Positions 12,361 through 25,577 are shown, counted from the first letter of the stretch. The stretch is DNA of 64,000 nt from Azadirachta indica (GCA_022749755.1 CM040452.1:1630350-1694349); one strand, 5' to 3'. Notes: generated from the letters alone by a model not told the origin. Numbers and translations are program-made.

Positions 12361-12605
12361 GTTGATATTGAAAATTTCTTCAATTCGACCTTAAACATTT
12401 ATCTTCAATCTTTAAATCTATTGGATACCTTACTTTGCCTGCAACACAACAATGATAAGAGAAATAGTCGGTCTCTCCAGCGTGTGATCTCCAAAACTTA
12501 AGTTAGTAAAATTGAGTTAAAAGGAGAAAATTTGAGTGAGATAAGATTTTAGTGGAATTTTTCCTTAATTCAAAAGTGCATACTTGATTCTTCCAATTGC
12601 TAGGA
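12361..12605 (-). repeat. 3' LTR (or LTR part) of gypsy element B
   Basis: Starts TGTTGAT on the plus strand, the complement of the family's ATCAACA end, and is similar over about 245 bases to 3217–3470 and 21.50–21.74 kb. Similarity stops just before the antisense ORF starts at 12616. I could not find a clear polypurine tract, so part of this LTR or the adjoining region may have been deleted. Confidence 0.6.
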
Positions 12606-12615
12606 TTTTAGGAAT

Positions 12616-14589
12616 ATGTACCAAATTCCCAACGACATTTACCTAAGGCTATCAGAGGTGGATGAGTTCCCTAGTGAGCTGAGGAAGGGTGAGATAGCTT
12701 TTCATGAAGAACTATTTCAATTCGGGCTTAGATTACCTATCCAAGAATACTTTGTTCGCATGTTTTATTTCTTCAACATTCTCCCTTACTAATTAAACTT
12801 GAACGGATAGCGGATAATTGCTAGACTCTTTGTGATCTGGGCTATTGTTGGGAAGTCTTCCCTGAGCACCAAGATATACATTTATGCTAAAGAAGAATCC
12901 AAAGAGCAACCCTGAATTCTATTATCTTCAGTCTTGACCCAACACAAAGAAGATAATAACTGGCTCCCTAACCTTAACAAAGATTGAAAGCACAAATGGT
13001 TTTTTGTGGGGGAAACTAGAGTTAGTCTCTCAAACAGTTAGGTACAAGTGGTAGTGTACTCACCATTTTCAACAATGAAGGTCAGCACAGTTCCCGATCA
13101 TAGCTTCCCTTTGTTTGTGTTTCTCTTGATCTAATTAGTTGCTTGTTTTCTTTCAGTTGATTGTGGAGAAAAATTCCTTCTCTTACGAACATTTCCCTAA
13201 AGAGGACTGTTGCTGGTAGGGTTGCTGTTGCGGATTAGAGGAACTGGATTTCTCCTAACTCCTTGATTGGCTTAGCACGAGTTGCCTATGTCCTAACTCA
13301 TGGAGAGCTATTCATTGCTAAATGTGAAGTTAAGACTAGAAAAAGCAATTTTCTCTTGACCTTGTTTCTAATTCGAAGTAGTTGTTTTCTTGACCAGCTT
13401 ACTTTTTTTTTTTTTTTAGAGAAAATGGCCTTAAACCAATCTAGGAAAAGCTCTACAACAAAAAAGGATTCTTCTGGCAACCTTTAGGCCCACTTGACAA
13501 AGTAAAATAAAACAAAGGAAAGACAGGTTTAAGGTCAGGTCAAATCTCGAAAAACCCTTCCTCTGATTAAATAAAAAAGGTTCCACCAAAATCTAGTGGT
13601 TCGAAGAATTTTTCAGCCCCTAGAGATAAAGGGAAGAGCTTGGTGGCAACCTAGAGCAGGAGGCCCGAGACCCTAAAGAAGCGGTTCGTGGACTAGATTG
13701 AGAAAGAGGGGGATTTTATTGAGTTTCACCCCTTGAAAAGACATAAGCGCTCAACTTTTAAGCCAAAAAAAAGGTTATTGCGAGTTGTTTCCTACAGATC
13801 TTCCTTTTAATGAAAAAGGATGACTTCGCCCACCTGACCTCAACCATAAGTGACCTTGGGGTATTTATTTCTCCTACTAGTGATGAGGCCATGTAGAATA
13901 ACTCTATAGAGGAGGCAATCAAACTCTTATATAAATGGGCTTGCCAAGTTTGATTTTCATTTATCTTTTTCCTTTGTAATTTTGAAGCTTATTTTTCTTT
14001 TCCCTGACATGCTATTTTCCTTCTGCAGGAGCCATAGCCTTTCTCTTCACAAAGATCGAGCTAAAAGAAACTCTTTTGTGGTTACCCTAACTGAAAAGAT
14101 CATCTTTCAGCTCAAGAAGGAGAATAAGCACCTCAAAAAGAAGGTTAAAGGAGTTGAAAAGGATTGAAGCATATTGAGAAAAGGAAAAAATAGAGTTAAG
14201 AACCAATCTAATTGGAATCTGCGGTCTTAGACTTGTCTGTTCAGAAGACAAAGCTGGAGAAGGAGATGGTTACTGTAGATAAGAGCATTCAAAAAGTCGA
14301 GGGTAATGAAGTTGACAAAGGTGTTGACACTGTTTACAAGATCATTCGCATTAATGATCTAAACTACATCATTAATTATATTTATGATGCACTGCATCGC
14401 GCTCCTTCTAAGGTGGACTTTTTTTAGGCTGAAGTTCCTAAAAGTGATGATCAGGTAGTGAATCCAGCTGATGACAACCAAGGACTTCCCAATCTGGTTG
14501 TGCCTAAGACTGCCCAAGATCCTCCTGAAGCTAGCGCCTCTACTCACCCTACCTTTAGGACAATCATCTCCTCGCCTTTGAGCAAATAA
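12616..14589 (+). pseudogene. Antisense ORF of gypsy element B, 'putative gypsy-type transposon' (Transposase_28-like) domain
   Basis: Reading from ATG 12616, the frame gives a stretch with SEVDEFPSELRKGEIAFHEE, then FGLRLP and FFNILP. This resembles the plant Pfam family named 'putative gypsy type transposon' (PF04195). In-frame stops near 12789 (TAA for an expected Gln) and 12807 (TAG for an expected Trp) look like transition decay. Downstream, 13.6–14.6 kb is rich in Lys and Glu codons (for example LKKENKHLKKK near 14116), suggesting a coiled-coil C-terminal part. The function of this protein in retrotransposons is unknown. It lies on the strand opposite to gag-pol, between integrase and the 3' LTR. 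Exact frame joins are uncertain. Confidence 0.6.
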
Positions 14590-15029
14590 AGTACCTTTTG
14601 TTTACTTCTGATTTTGGTTGTAAAGCTTGTATTGTATTTTGAAATATTTTTGAACTTACTCTATACCTTTTTGTTTTTTATAAATTTATGATTGAATTAG
14701 CTTTTGCTTTAATTCACATGCATGCAATTTCATATTCAAACTAATATCTTCTTAGTCTTGAATTGCTGCTTAGAACAAATTAAGCTTTATTTCATCATTT
14801 AAAATATTCCAAGTAATTATACTTTGAGTTTTATCTATTTCAAGTAAAAAAGAATCTTATATTCTTGTTCTAATTACTTAAAACTGGATTCGAAATCTTA
14901 GAATAAACTTCAAACCGTATTTTAGCATATGAAATTTTGTAAGTAATTAACAATAAAAAAGAAACCTGACCTAATCTTAGAATTTCTTCAAATTTTTAAT
15001 CAAATTGTAGTTGCATCTAATCGATATTT
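14590..15029. other. Non-coding spacer in element B
   Basis: AT-rich stretch between the antisense ORF and the palindromic repeat array. I see no gene in it. Confidence 0.6.
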
Positions 15030-15440
15030 TCTTGATTAGTATTGCGTGGCTATCTTCCTTAGGTTAGTGTTTTATTAACTAGGGACTATTGATGGCTTAA
15101 TCGGATTAGTATTTTTTGGATTAGTGTTTCCTATGCTAACTGCATCAAGTCAGTATTTTATTGACCTGATGCTACCACTGGCTTCATCAAGTCAGTATTT
15201 TATTAAGCTGACTTTATCAATGGCAAATTCTCTTAACCCGATGTTATTAATGTTAGATTCTCCACATCGGTATTTTCTTGTTTTGAAGAAATCCTTGTTA
15301 ACCTTGTGATGCTTTCAATACTTTTATATCAATATTTTATTGACCTAGGGTTAAGGGTGATTTCACCGGATCGGTATTTTATTGATCGGTGTTGTCACTC
15401 GTCTCATCGCGTGCAATACTTCCCAGACCGGTATTGTCTT
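15030..15440. repeat. Array of imperfect palindromic repeats in the 3' region of element B
   Basis: Degenerate repeats built around AGTATTTTATTGACC. Several units form short hairpins; for example near 15143–15170, ATCAAGTCA and TGACCTGAT flank GTATTTTAT. Later units carry ATCGGTATTTTATTGATCGG. The unit length is irregular. Tat-type plant gypsy elements commonly carry such tandem repeats between integrase and the 3' LTR, and they can seed satellite DNA. Element A's matching region lies outside the window, so copy-number comparison is not possible here. Confidence 0.65.
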
Positions 15441-15639
15441 AATCTAGATCTTGTTTTGTTTTAGGTCAGACGAACACAGTACATTTATTTTAATCTTTAA
15501 GATGTATGGAAAGATATGTAAAAAATGAAATTTCATTGACATGAACAAAGAGATTACAATCATGAACTTTCTACACTCAGAGATAGTACACCTTTAACAT
15601 TTTTGTGTTCTTTGACTTATTTGCTTCCCTACCGTCAGG

Positions 15640-16760
15640 ATGTTGCAACTTCCACACTTAGGCCTCAAGACCTTGGCTATCTTGTAATGTCCTTCCTAGT
15701 TTACCCTGAGAAACCTCTCTCCTAGCATTTTTGTGTTCAAGGTGACTATCTGCAAGGTCAAGTTACCTTCTCTGAATGTCTTTGACTAGACTTTTTAATT
15801 GTAATGCTTTGCCATCTTTTGTTGGTAGGCAGTTGTCTTCAACAGGGCTTGATCTCTTTTCTCTTCAAGCAGATCCAGGTTGTTTTGATACGTTTTCTTC
15901 AGTCTCTACTTCATCAAAATGCTTTATGCAGATTATTGGGACCTCGATCTTGACCGGTATTATCACCTCAAAACCAAGAGCTTGTGAGAATGGTGTTTCT
16001 CTAGTCATAGTTTTTGTCATAGTCTTATATACCCATAACAACCAAGGCAATTCGTCTACCTATGCCCTCTTATAATTGTCCAACCTCTTTTTTAAGGCCT
16101 TTTTAAGCTTCCACTTGATCATTGGCTTTTGGTTAAGTTCGAATTGCTTACTTAAAGTTTATATTTAGGTTCGAACAAAATTCCCTAAAGTTACTAACAT
16201 TAAATTGCTTCCCATTATCTGAATCACAGATTGGAGTATCCTGAACTCATATATTAGGTTCTTTCCTACAAATAACATGGTTTTCTTTTTGTTAATCATT
16301 GCCAATGTTTTGCTTCTACCCACTTGGTGAAATAGTCAATTACTACGATTACATATTTCATTTGAGCACGCCCCATTGATCAAAACGTTAAGGACTGAGA
16401 GAAGTATAGTAAGCTTCTTAAGGGGTTATTTAGGTACATCATCATGAAGTTGACATCCTTAACATGATCTTGCAACCTAAATTGCATCCTGATACAAGGA
16501 TAACCAATAATATCCTCGCCTTAATACTCGATGTGCTAGGGATTGGACTCCTCCGTAGTTTCCACAAATTCCCATGTGAGTTTCCTTAAGCACATAATTT
16601 GCCTCTTCTGATGACAAACATCTCAAATAGGGAAGCCCAAACTCCCTCTTATATAGTACTCTATCCACGTATAGAGCTGACCTACTTTTAATCCTCTTGG
16701 CAACTTCTCTATCTTCAGGCAACTTTCTCTCTTGTAGGTACTTTAAAATTGGGTTCATTC
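15640..16760 (-). pseudogene. Retrotransposon integrase, element B
   Basis: The N-terminal zinc-binding region is at 16477–16758: the sequence runs KYLQERKLPEDREVAKRIK, LPYLRCLS, ETHMGICGNYGG and GYYWLSLYQDA, the typical H-H-C-C segment and following motif of plant Ty3/gypsy integrases. The C-terminal part is at 15865–16050 (WVYKTMTKTMTRETPFSQA, then the ...IPVKIEVP pattern). The catalytic core between them is broken by stops. In life it would insert the cDNA copy into host DNA. The enzyme is inactive here. Confidence 0.8.
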
Positions 16761-17391
16761 ATGTTGACATATTTTTGTTCTTAAGTACGAGTATCAAGCA
16801 AAAGTTTGTCTTCTACTCCACACTCTTAAAACATCAAAATTCTATTGGAATAAACTTAGGGATCTTTTCTTACAATTAAGATCTAAACTTTGCAAGGGCA
16901 TTAGCACTGGTATTTTCGGTTTGGGGAACTTGCTCTATGGTTATCTTTTTTATTCTACTCATTAGCTACTTGACCTTGTCTAGGTATGATGGCATCTTTT
17001 CTTCCCAAGCTTGGAATTGCTTGTTGACTTAATTCACCATAAGTTGCGAATTGCCCTTACTTTCCAAGTGATCCACTTTTACTACTCATGTTCAGCCTTA
17101 TTGTCTGTCACGCTAAAGTCAAATCTAATTGCATAGGCTATGTCTATATTGCCTGGTTCTACAAGAATTATGCTCGCTTCTTCTCCTTATATTAAAAAAA
17201 AAGCACCATCAATATACAATCGTCATGGTCGGGTTGTTTTTTGTTAGTTGAGCAGAACATCCTCCCTTTGAATGGTTGAGTTTTTTGCAACTTAGCACAC
17301 CATTAAACATTCCACTATGAATCTCTCTGCATTAAAATATGCTAAAACCTGAGCCTTTATCGATTTCCATAACTTGAAATCAATATCAAAT

Positions 17392-18560
17392 TCACTGAGC
17401 TCCACAATCCACTTCACTAATCATCCAGAAAGGTTTGGTCGGTAGAGAATTTGTCTTAATAGTTGATCTGTCAATCCCATGATTTGGTGTGCCTAAAAGT
17501 ATGGTTGTAACTTTCTTGTCTATTACCAGAAGCCCTAAGGCCAATTCTTCAAGGAGTGAATACATGGACTTAGCATCTAGAAGTGATTTGTTGATGGAAT
17601 ATATTGGTCGATGAACCTTGTCATGATCCTCTTTAACCAGCACCAAACTCACTGCATGGTTAGAAACAGCTAGATACAAATAAAGTACATCTCTATTTTG
17701 TGAGCTGACTAGATGTAGGGTATTTGCCAAGTAATGTTTTAACTCTTGGAAACTTGCTTTGCATTCCTTCTTCTAGCATATATGTTTCCCTTTCTTCATG
17801 ACCTAAAAAAACTAAAAACATTTGTTAGTGGCTTTTGAGATGAACCTACTTAGGGTCGCCAGTCTCCCTGTCAAGCTCTGTAGCTCTTTTAATGTTGAAG
17901 AGACTTCATCTCCAAGATTGCCTTAATCTTCTGGGGGTTAGCCTCATTTTCTCGCTCAGTAACCATAACTCCAAGAAATTTTTCGAGTTCACTCCAAAAA
18001 CACATTTTTCCTGGTTGAGCTTTATCCTGTACTTTCCTAAGAATGAGAAAGTTTCCTGCAGATGCTAAACACGATCACTCATGTTAAATGACCTGGTGAT
18101 TATGTCATCACATAGACTTCTGTCATCTTCTCTATCAAGGGCTTGAATACATGGTTTACCAATTTTTGAAAGGTGGCTTCTGTATTCTTCAACCCCAAAT
18201 GACATTACCTTATAACAATACAGCCCCTAACCGTGATGAAAGATGTATTTTGATCTGATTTAAGCATTTTTATCTAATTATATATCGAAAAAGCATCCAT
18301 AAAGCTCAAAAGCCTTTGACTCGACATTGAATATACCAATTGATCTATTCTTAAAAGTGGAAACCCATCTTTAGAGCAGGCTTTGTTAAGGAAGTAAAGT
18401 TTATACACATTCTCCTTTTTTCGTTAGATCTCTTAATCATGACTATGTTGACGATAATAAAACCTGTTTTCAAAAGCTTATTCAATTCCACCCGAATTGC
18501 TTCTTTCTTTCTTAACTGAAGACTTTCTTTTTTTGTTTAATGGGTTTGAAAGCAGGGCTT
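17392..18560 (-). pseudogene. Retrotransposon reverse transcriptase and RNase H, element B
   Basis: 17392–17730 encodes the end of RT and the start of RNase H: LYLYLAVSNHAVSLVLVKE, PIYSINKSLLDAKSMYSLLE and ELALGLLVI match the family pattern. Further upstream on the minus strand, 18101–18116 reads as the RT catalytic box Y-V-D-D-I but with one base missing, which shifts the frame exactly at the active site. Element A overlaps this region at 1–480. The protein is non-functional. Confidence 0.75.
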
Positions 18561-18843
18561 GTTGCAAGATGGTGGGGTAATATTTTAGGGTCAGTACAAG
18601 GCATGTTTTTGTGCATCTAAGTAAAAACATTTTCATTCCCTCTCAAAAATTCCATGAGCTTCTTCTTCTCATCCTCGGGCAATTATGACTCGATCTTAGC
18701 TACTCTATGTAGATTCTTTAGATCTAATATCACTTCCTCTAACTTCTCCATAGGTTAACTATTGGTCTCATCTCTTTCTAATCAAATTTCTTTCCCAGCC
18801 TCTGTAAAATTCTCTCTTGCTCAATATTTTCCACATTTGTACC

Positions 18844-19578
18844 TCAGCTTTTTCCTTCTGACATTGGAAAATGATACAGTATATTAACTTTAAGGAGAAT
18901 GCAAAATAACTTCTTATTTACTTTTGGTCTTCTTGAGCTACTTCTTCCATCATTCGCTCTAAACTTTAACTTCAGGTAATAGATACTCTCAACTACCTTT
19001 GTTAATCTCAAGATCGGTCTTCCCAAGATCATTGAATATGGCATCTTCTAATCAACCACTTGAAAAGTTATCATTGTGGCTTTTTAGTATGACAAGCTCT
19101 CCATTGTCACTGGTAACTAAACTATTCCAATAAAGAGGGTGTAAGACTTTAAAAATCCATGTAGAGTGGTATCCATTAGTCCTAGCCTCAGGTCTTTTAT
19201 CTTTATAGAATCTAGCATGTCTTTAAATATAATGTCTGCTGAACCACCTATGTTTATCAGAATCTTACTAACCTCCAATGGCCCTACATCGAGTGTGACC
19301 ATAAGAGCATCATTATGCGGGTAGTTCACTCTTACCTCATCTTTGTTTGTAAATATGATCAGGACTTTAACTATCCGAAGCTTCTTTTCTATAGGCATAT
19401 TCATAATATGTACGCCTACTATTGGATTTGGTAAAGAGTATATGGAATAATTTTTTTGGCCCTTATTCGAATTTCTCACTAAGGTAGGCCCTGTGGAGAT
19501 TATTAAACTTCTATGCTCTTGGTTCTCTTCCAAATCCTCACGATCATTGTTACCCTGGCTTCTTCCTATGTGGTCCAC
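18844..19578 (-). pseudogene. Retrotransposon protease and linker, element B
   Basis: The longest open piece of this element, 19117–19578, reads into the aspartic protease: VRVNYPHNDALMVTLDVGPL and LINIGGSADIIF, where Asn stands in place of the catalytic Asp. After a break, 18844–19044 gives MPYSMILGRP and YYLKLKF, the conserved linker before RT. The order is collinear with 488–1089 in element A. A dead retroviral-type protease remnant. Confidence 0.8.
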
Positions 19579-19599
19579 ATACTTATCCTAGTAACCTTT

Positions 19600-21490
19600 C
19601 CTGACTAACATCTCTATTTGTTCCTTCAGATTTAGGAAGTTATTGGTTTTGTACCTGTTGTCTTGATGGAACGCATAAATCTTATCTCGGAGTCTCTTGT
19701 CTGAATCCATTCTTATAAGGGAGGGTCTAACACCAATAAGCCTAAATCTTTGATATCCTTATAGATATCAGCCATAAACACATTAAGTGGCGTTAATCTC
19801 CATTTATCCTGCACTTAAGCTAGCTTGTTTGCCCCCTCCTTTGGCGGTGGTGAGAGCTTCTCTTCTCTAGTGTTTTTTCGCTCGACCTTTCAGATTAGGG
19901 TTAGAAAATCTTGTTTTTTTCTTCTCTTGGATTTGCTATCACGAAAACTTTCCTTTTTTCTCTCATTTGTTCGAGAGCTACTCGATTTATCTCGAGATCC
20001 ACTTATCTTTTCCGCCTCTTACCTGGTAAGTACTTGATCTTTAATCTAGATCTCATTAAATAGTTCCTTGTGTATTTACTTATACATTATTATATCATGT
20101 TTATATTTTGCATAACATGCTCTATCCATTCGCAATCCTCCTTAGTCATTACAATGCTAAAGGATGAGTAGAGGATTCCAATTCCAAGACCTCGTCATAG
20201 CACCTTTTGGTGAGCTTCTCAAACTTTCTCCTTAACCTTAGCTCAACATTAATAGTGAGCTCATACTCTTATGCGTCAAGGCTGCTCCCCTGAATTCATT
20301 GATGAACACCTCGCACAATTGAGAGAAGCTTTAGATCGTGCCTTGTTTCAGGCTCTTACACTATTTCTTGGCCTGTCTTTCTACTATCAAGGGAAGGGAC
20401 AACATATTTGAAGCTCGGTTAAACCCTAAACATGTATCATCTCTTAAACAAAATCAGCACAATAAACTAGGTCAGTTTTCCCATCCATGGGGTGATTGAT
20501 GGCATCCTAAACTTCTTAGGGATAGCTAAATCTTGGTTTTCTTTAGTAAAGAAGGACTTGAGAACCTTCATCGTAGCTGCTCCCCCTTACTAATCTTGTC
20601 TCCTTTTTACCTTATATTCCTCCACTAACTTTTTTAGGCATTCCTTTATTTCTTATTTGTTTACAATCTGAAGAGTATAACTTTCTCCCTGAACCTCTTT
20701 AGATCTTGCCTCCTGTTCCATCTCGGGTGCTACTACATGCATAGAGGCCTTTCTTTCCCACTACCATTTCTAATTAATGTATGAATGCATTATTGTGCAC
20801 ATAATGGTCTTGGTGCTAGATCATCATGGATCGTTATCGACGCATTAAGATTAGGAACCCACAATCTTTCTTGTGCTGGTTGTTCCGCAACCTTTGCCTT
20901 ACCCTTATGTGACACAATGTATCTATTTATGCACAAAGGTTCGATTTCAGACAAATGTTGGCTTTCCGGCCTACTTCTAAATATAGACCATTGTGGATGA
21001 TCATCATCATTTTCTTCCTTACGCCTTGGTTTCGATGTACTGCTTTCCTCTATCTCTATTCAAATTTGTGTGCCATGCATAAGTGCTTTTTCTAGATTTT
21101 GCGTAAGCAACAGCTTAAACTCGTCTAACTCCTTTCATAAAGCATCTATTGTTTTTTCTAATCTTTCCATTCTCTTATCTTTCTCTATATGTGATCGGTG
21201 ATTGTCCTCTAGCTCTCTCTGCAGCCAATTAGCTTTTCCAAGGTATAACGGCATTGTTGTTTGGCTTGGTGGTTGTGGATCCACAACAATTCGCAAATTC
21301 AACTCCTTTTGAACTGAAATTTTCAGGCCTTCTTCCTCACACTGATGAAGGCCATTGAATTTGTTTTGCTAAAGGTTTCTTCCCATCTCATGTAGCCTCC
21401 TTGGGATAATGCTTATTTTTTATGACTATATTAAACTCAACTATAAAAATTCAGAAATTGGCTTCTCGTTCAATTCTTGCAGAAGGCACC
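19600..21490 (-). pseudogene. Retrotransposon gag and leader, element B
   Basis: Around 20.5 kb the minus strand reads FFTKENQDLAIPKKFRMPSI, the start of a plant gypsy gag. Around 20.3 kb it reads TI-x-SFSQLCEVFINEF, the second half of the Retrotrans_gag domain. Frames change several times. 20.6–21.49 kb is leader and N-terminal region that I cannot read continuously. Collinear with 1.1–3.2 kb in element A. Confidence 0.65.
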
Positions 21491-21497
21491 AGCTGTT

Positions 21498-21745
21498 GAT
21501 GCCAAAAATTTCTTTAATATAACCTCAAACAACAATCTTTTATCTCTAAGTTTACTAGGTACCTTGCTTTGCCTGCAACACAACAATGATTAGAAAAATA
21601 ACCAGTCTCCCCTGCATATGATCTTCAATCTTAAGTCAATAAGATTGCTTAAGAGGAGAAAGTTTGAGTGAGATAAGATTTCAGCAGAATGTTGCCTTAA
21701 TTCAAAATGTGTAAATGATTCTTCCAACTACCGAGGTTTTACAGG
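21498..21745 (-). repeat. 5' LTR (or LTR part) of gypsy element B
   Basis: Plus-strand TGTTGATGCC marks the LTR's CA end; the following 250 bases match 3217–3470 and 12.36–12.61 kb. Similarity to element A continues to about 21.96 kb, where the sequence passes abruptly into WAK unit 2 at the point equivalent to 4231. Confidence 0.55.
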
Positions 21746-21964
21746 CTTATGGATGAACCATTTGAAAGATTTTCTGGGCACCACCCCCAATAATGGAAGA
21801 TGCGATGATGTTAAGTTAATGGGAGAAACATGCGATTGGTTACCATTATTCACGTTGTTTCTGGTTGGGCGATATTTGTTACTCGACTTGGGCTATATTT
21901 TCAATCAATCCACTCTTAAATTCCTTTTGGTGCTGGAATTCTGTTTGGGCAATGATGTATCACT

Positions 21965-24844
21965 ACTGATTATATTGAAAATATGCATGGGTGCATGTTA
22001 CTTGCTTCATATGTCAATTAAAGTGAGGAGTCCAACAATCATTTGTCATTAAATAAAATCAATAAATTAGAGAATACATAACAAGCTTTACTCTTCACAA
22101 AGTAATATAGATCGCCATTAAGACCTTGCACTTGGTAGTAAAAGGACACACTCCCTTCTAGTGTAAAATCAGCAACAGTATTGTGGTATCTAATTTTTTT
22201 TTCTTTAAATTCAAACTCTATCAAAAGTAGGGTTACCTACAATATTATGCCTTACTGGATCTCATGAAACCTCACCATTACCTAATAGTACTGTATTGTA
22301 AAAAAATTATTGGAAAGGGTCAGTCTCTATCTTTACACTATTTGGATTTTCAAAGACAGTAAGTCTTTATTAAGTGAACTCTGAAATCACTTACCAATTC
22401 TACAACCATAGTCTTTTCCCTAAAAGTTCACGAAGGCGATTAAACTATAAATTACATAATTTCCAAGAACCATTTAAAGAGGAATTCTTTAGAACAAAAA
22501 GAACCACAAATTGCACCATTATCAGAATTTGCAAACTCAATAATCAAAATAATTGACATAAATTCTGCAAAATAGACAATTTTAATCCCATTTTTCACTT
22601 ACTCCTACTTTTTATTTTCGTTTTTATTTAAAAATTTAAAAATACAACACCTGTCATTTTAAGACTCAAAGTTAAAACCATATCAAATTTGAATTTTATT
22701 TTTTGTCCATTATCGACACTTATCATTTTCCACATTCATAAGTCAATACATATGACTTGTCAAAGTCGATGGCTGATAACGCTAGTCAAGTCTCTCAAGT
22801 CTTCCTAAATCCAATTTATTTACCAAGTCTACATTATGTATAACCAACGATACCATTATTTATATTATATATCTTTATTACACAACAATATATATATTTA
22901 TAAATTATAATAAATGTTAATTAAGAAACAAATTACTACTAATTATACATGTAATTATCACTAGCTAGTCTCACATAATTGAAATTCTTGAAGTAAAAAC
23001 ATACCCATCAATGTTTTATTCTTCAATTACATATGTGTTCTATGCATGTTTATTTAAATGTGCATGCAATAAGGGCATGGGCAAAGCAATCAGCAATTGC
23101 AAATATTGAGGTGAACATGATTATTAAACACAAACTTAATACTTGTTATTACACAAAAAAATATTAGAAAAAATAGTAATTACCCTCTATATTTTGACCC
23201 CATTACAACTTATCTAGCTACTATTTTGAAGATTCATTTATCTCCCTACTGTCATAATTTTTCTGTGAATTGTTAAATTTTTTTATCATTTGACACATTT
23301 AGTGGTAATAAATCTAAACCTATTTTGAGCCTAAATCCCGACCAGACCCAGTTTATTTAATTGAAAATAAATAATATATGAACACATAAAAACCTGAACT
23401 TTATACCTCATGTGCAAGGGGTTCAAGTATTAACCATTAAATCATACCAATTGCGTATAAATAATTTGTAAACTGCAAAATATATTCTATGTAAGCATCA
23501 GATTAATGATTAAACAAATATTAGTTCCAAAATGCTCAGGACAATAATAAGAACAAATCTAATAAAAAAATAAATTCCAATGAAAAAATAAAGGGAATAA
23601 AATTTAAATGTGAAAAAAATGAAAATAGTGAATTTTTTGCTTTAAGAATGTAATTGTTCTTTACTTGTTATTCACAAGAATAACAATTAAATAATATATT
23701 TTCAGGTTAATTAAAAGATCACAAACAATTGTTTTATAATAAGTTTTTTACATAAAGATTTTGATTTTAGTCTTTTCATTTCCCATTTGATTCTTTTGTT
23801 AATTTAGAAAAATAAAAATAAATGAATTTATTATATTATAATTTTGATATTTAACTTTTTTATTGCTAGTATGATATTTTGGGTTAAGATTCAAACATAC
23901 GTAAATTTATTATGTCTTATGCTAAGAATACAAATTAGACTTAAGACAAGGAAATGCCACTAAGTGGGATTCTACTACAATTACATGCAAACAAATTATA
24001 AGAGGACTTTTACAATGTGAAAGAGATCCAATTAATTTTTATCCCTTCCCTAACCTTAATGTACGTCAACACTAGAGATCTTTTTCCAGTAAGCAAAAGC
24101 ATATTCTTATTTGTCACCACCTTCCAAGTTGCAAACACGACAAAGCCTTCACAATCTTGTTTTCTAGCCACTCTTTCCCATAAAATCAAGTCTCACCTAT
24201 CATCAGTGTTACATCTATCCTACATCCATAGGCATCGATCTGGCACCCTTCAAACAACAAATTAGAACACCTCAATCTGTAGCCATAAACTACCATGTCG
24301 TCGAACTATTGCGCAGACGTATCACATACATCACGGTACACCCTATACAAGTCAAGCAATTCAGCTTTACTTGCGACGTATCCTTACTGCTTCTGTTCCT
24401 TTGCATTGTTGTTGGACTTAACTCATTTCCTCAAAGTTGTACGCATAAGATTTGGCTTTCATCGTATTCGATATAGTAGAAGAATTCTTAGCAGATACAT
24501 ATAATTTAGAAAAGTTGTCTTGAAGTTACAGTATCGTGTTTCTTACGTGTGGCAATGGTCTCATCAGAATTATCTATTTACATATTACCGTAACTTTTAT
24601 GTTTTACAGAAAAATTTTAAATATTTTATTTCTTTTGAAATTTCATGCAATCAATTTTTTTAACAATATCATGAATCTATATTATTTCATGTTAATAATT
24701 TGTATATCTAATTTTTTAAACTATATCTAATATAGTTTGTGGATGGTTAAATTGAAAATACAATTTTACCCTTCAATGGCATCTATAAAATGATTTTTTT
24801 TTATAAAACAATAAAAGCTAACATTGAGTTGCATCCAAGAATCG
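21965..24844. repeat. Upstream block of WAK unit 2 (segmental duplication)
   Basis: Collinear with 4233–7119. Differences are scattered substitutions and short indels, plus minor rearrangement near 24.22–24.56 kb. No gene seen. The TATA-like box and leader before the WAK start are retained. Confidence 0.85.
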
Positions 24845-25577
24845 ATGATTACCAAAACAGATTGTCTGCTTTGGTTCATGCTAATCTTGTTACGGCCAAC
24901 AACAAAAGCAGCAGCAACAGCAACAGGTTTGAACGCAAAGCCTAACTATCCTGAAAAATAAGGGAAAGTCACTATTCCTTATCCTTTTGGAATCGGTGAA
25001 AACTGTGCTTTGAGCAATCATTTCATTTTAAAATGCAATACAATTCCAAACTGCTTTTGGAAACAAGTAACATTCCTATTCTCAAAATATCAGTTGACAA
25101 TGGCATCGTATTTGGTAGCATTCCAACAGCGAAGCGCTGCTACCATGGCTCAAGAGCCAAGCCACTCATAAGCAGTTCAGTTTCCTCTACCAATATAGAA
25201 GAGGGATCGTTCAGATTTTCAGACACAAGAAACAAGTTGATAGGATTTGGGTGTGATACTTTGGCTTTGATAAGTGAGGCCACTCAGGGTTATATCAGTG
25301 GGTTTGTCTCTTTTTGTGCCGCTGAGACCTCACCTGTGAATACAACAAAAGATTTTTGCTCAGACCTGGGTTGCTGCCAGATTTCTTTTCCCAGAAGTGT
25401 CAAGACTTTCAATATTAGTCTTTCCAGCATCTATAATCACACCCACACTTTACATATCAGGCCCTGTGATTATGCATTTTTAGTGGACGAAACTTTTGAT
25501 ATACCGTTGCCCTTCGGTTCTGTCGAAGAAGAGTTTAGTTCTTCAAATGGTACAATTGAATAGGTGGTTAAGGAACA

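Larger units (their letters stand above)
12361..21745 (-). mobile_element. Ty3/gypsy element B, near full-length but decayed
   Basis: Minus-strand retrotransposon of about 9.4 kb separating WAK units 1 and 2. Order in its own 5'-to-3' sense: LTR (about 21.75–21.50 kb), gag, protease, reverse transcriptase, RNase H, integrase, a spacer with palindromic repeats, an ORF on the opposite strand, and the second LTR (about 12.61–12.36 kb). Integrase and protease motifs match plant Tat-type Ty3/gypsy elements, and an extra antisense ORF between pol and the 3' LTR is known from the Grande group of that branch. Stops and frameshifts occur throughout, so it is long dead. Its upper edge may reach 21.96 kb, where WAK unit 2 sequence begins. 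Confidence 0.8.
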
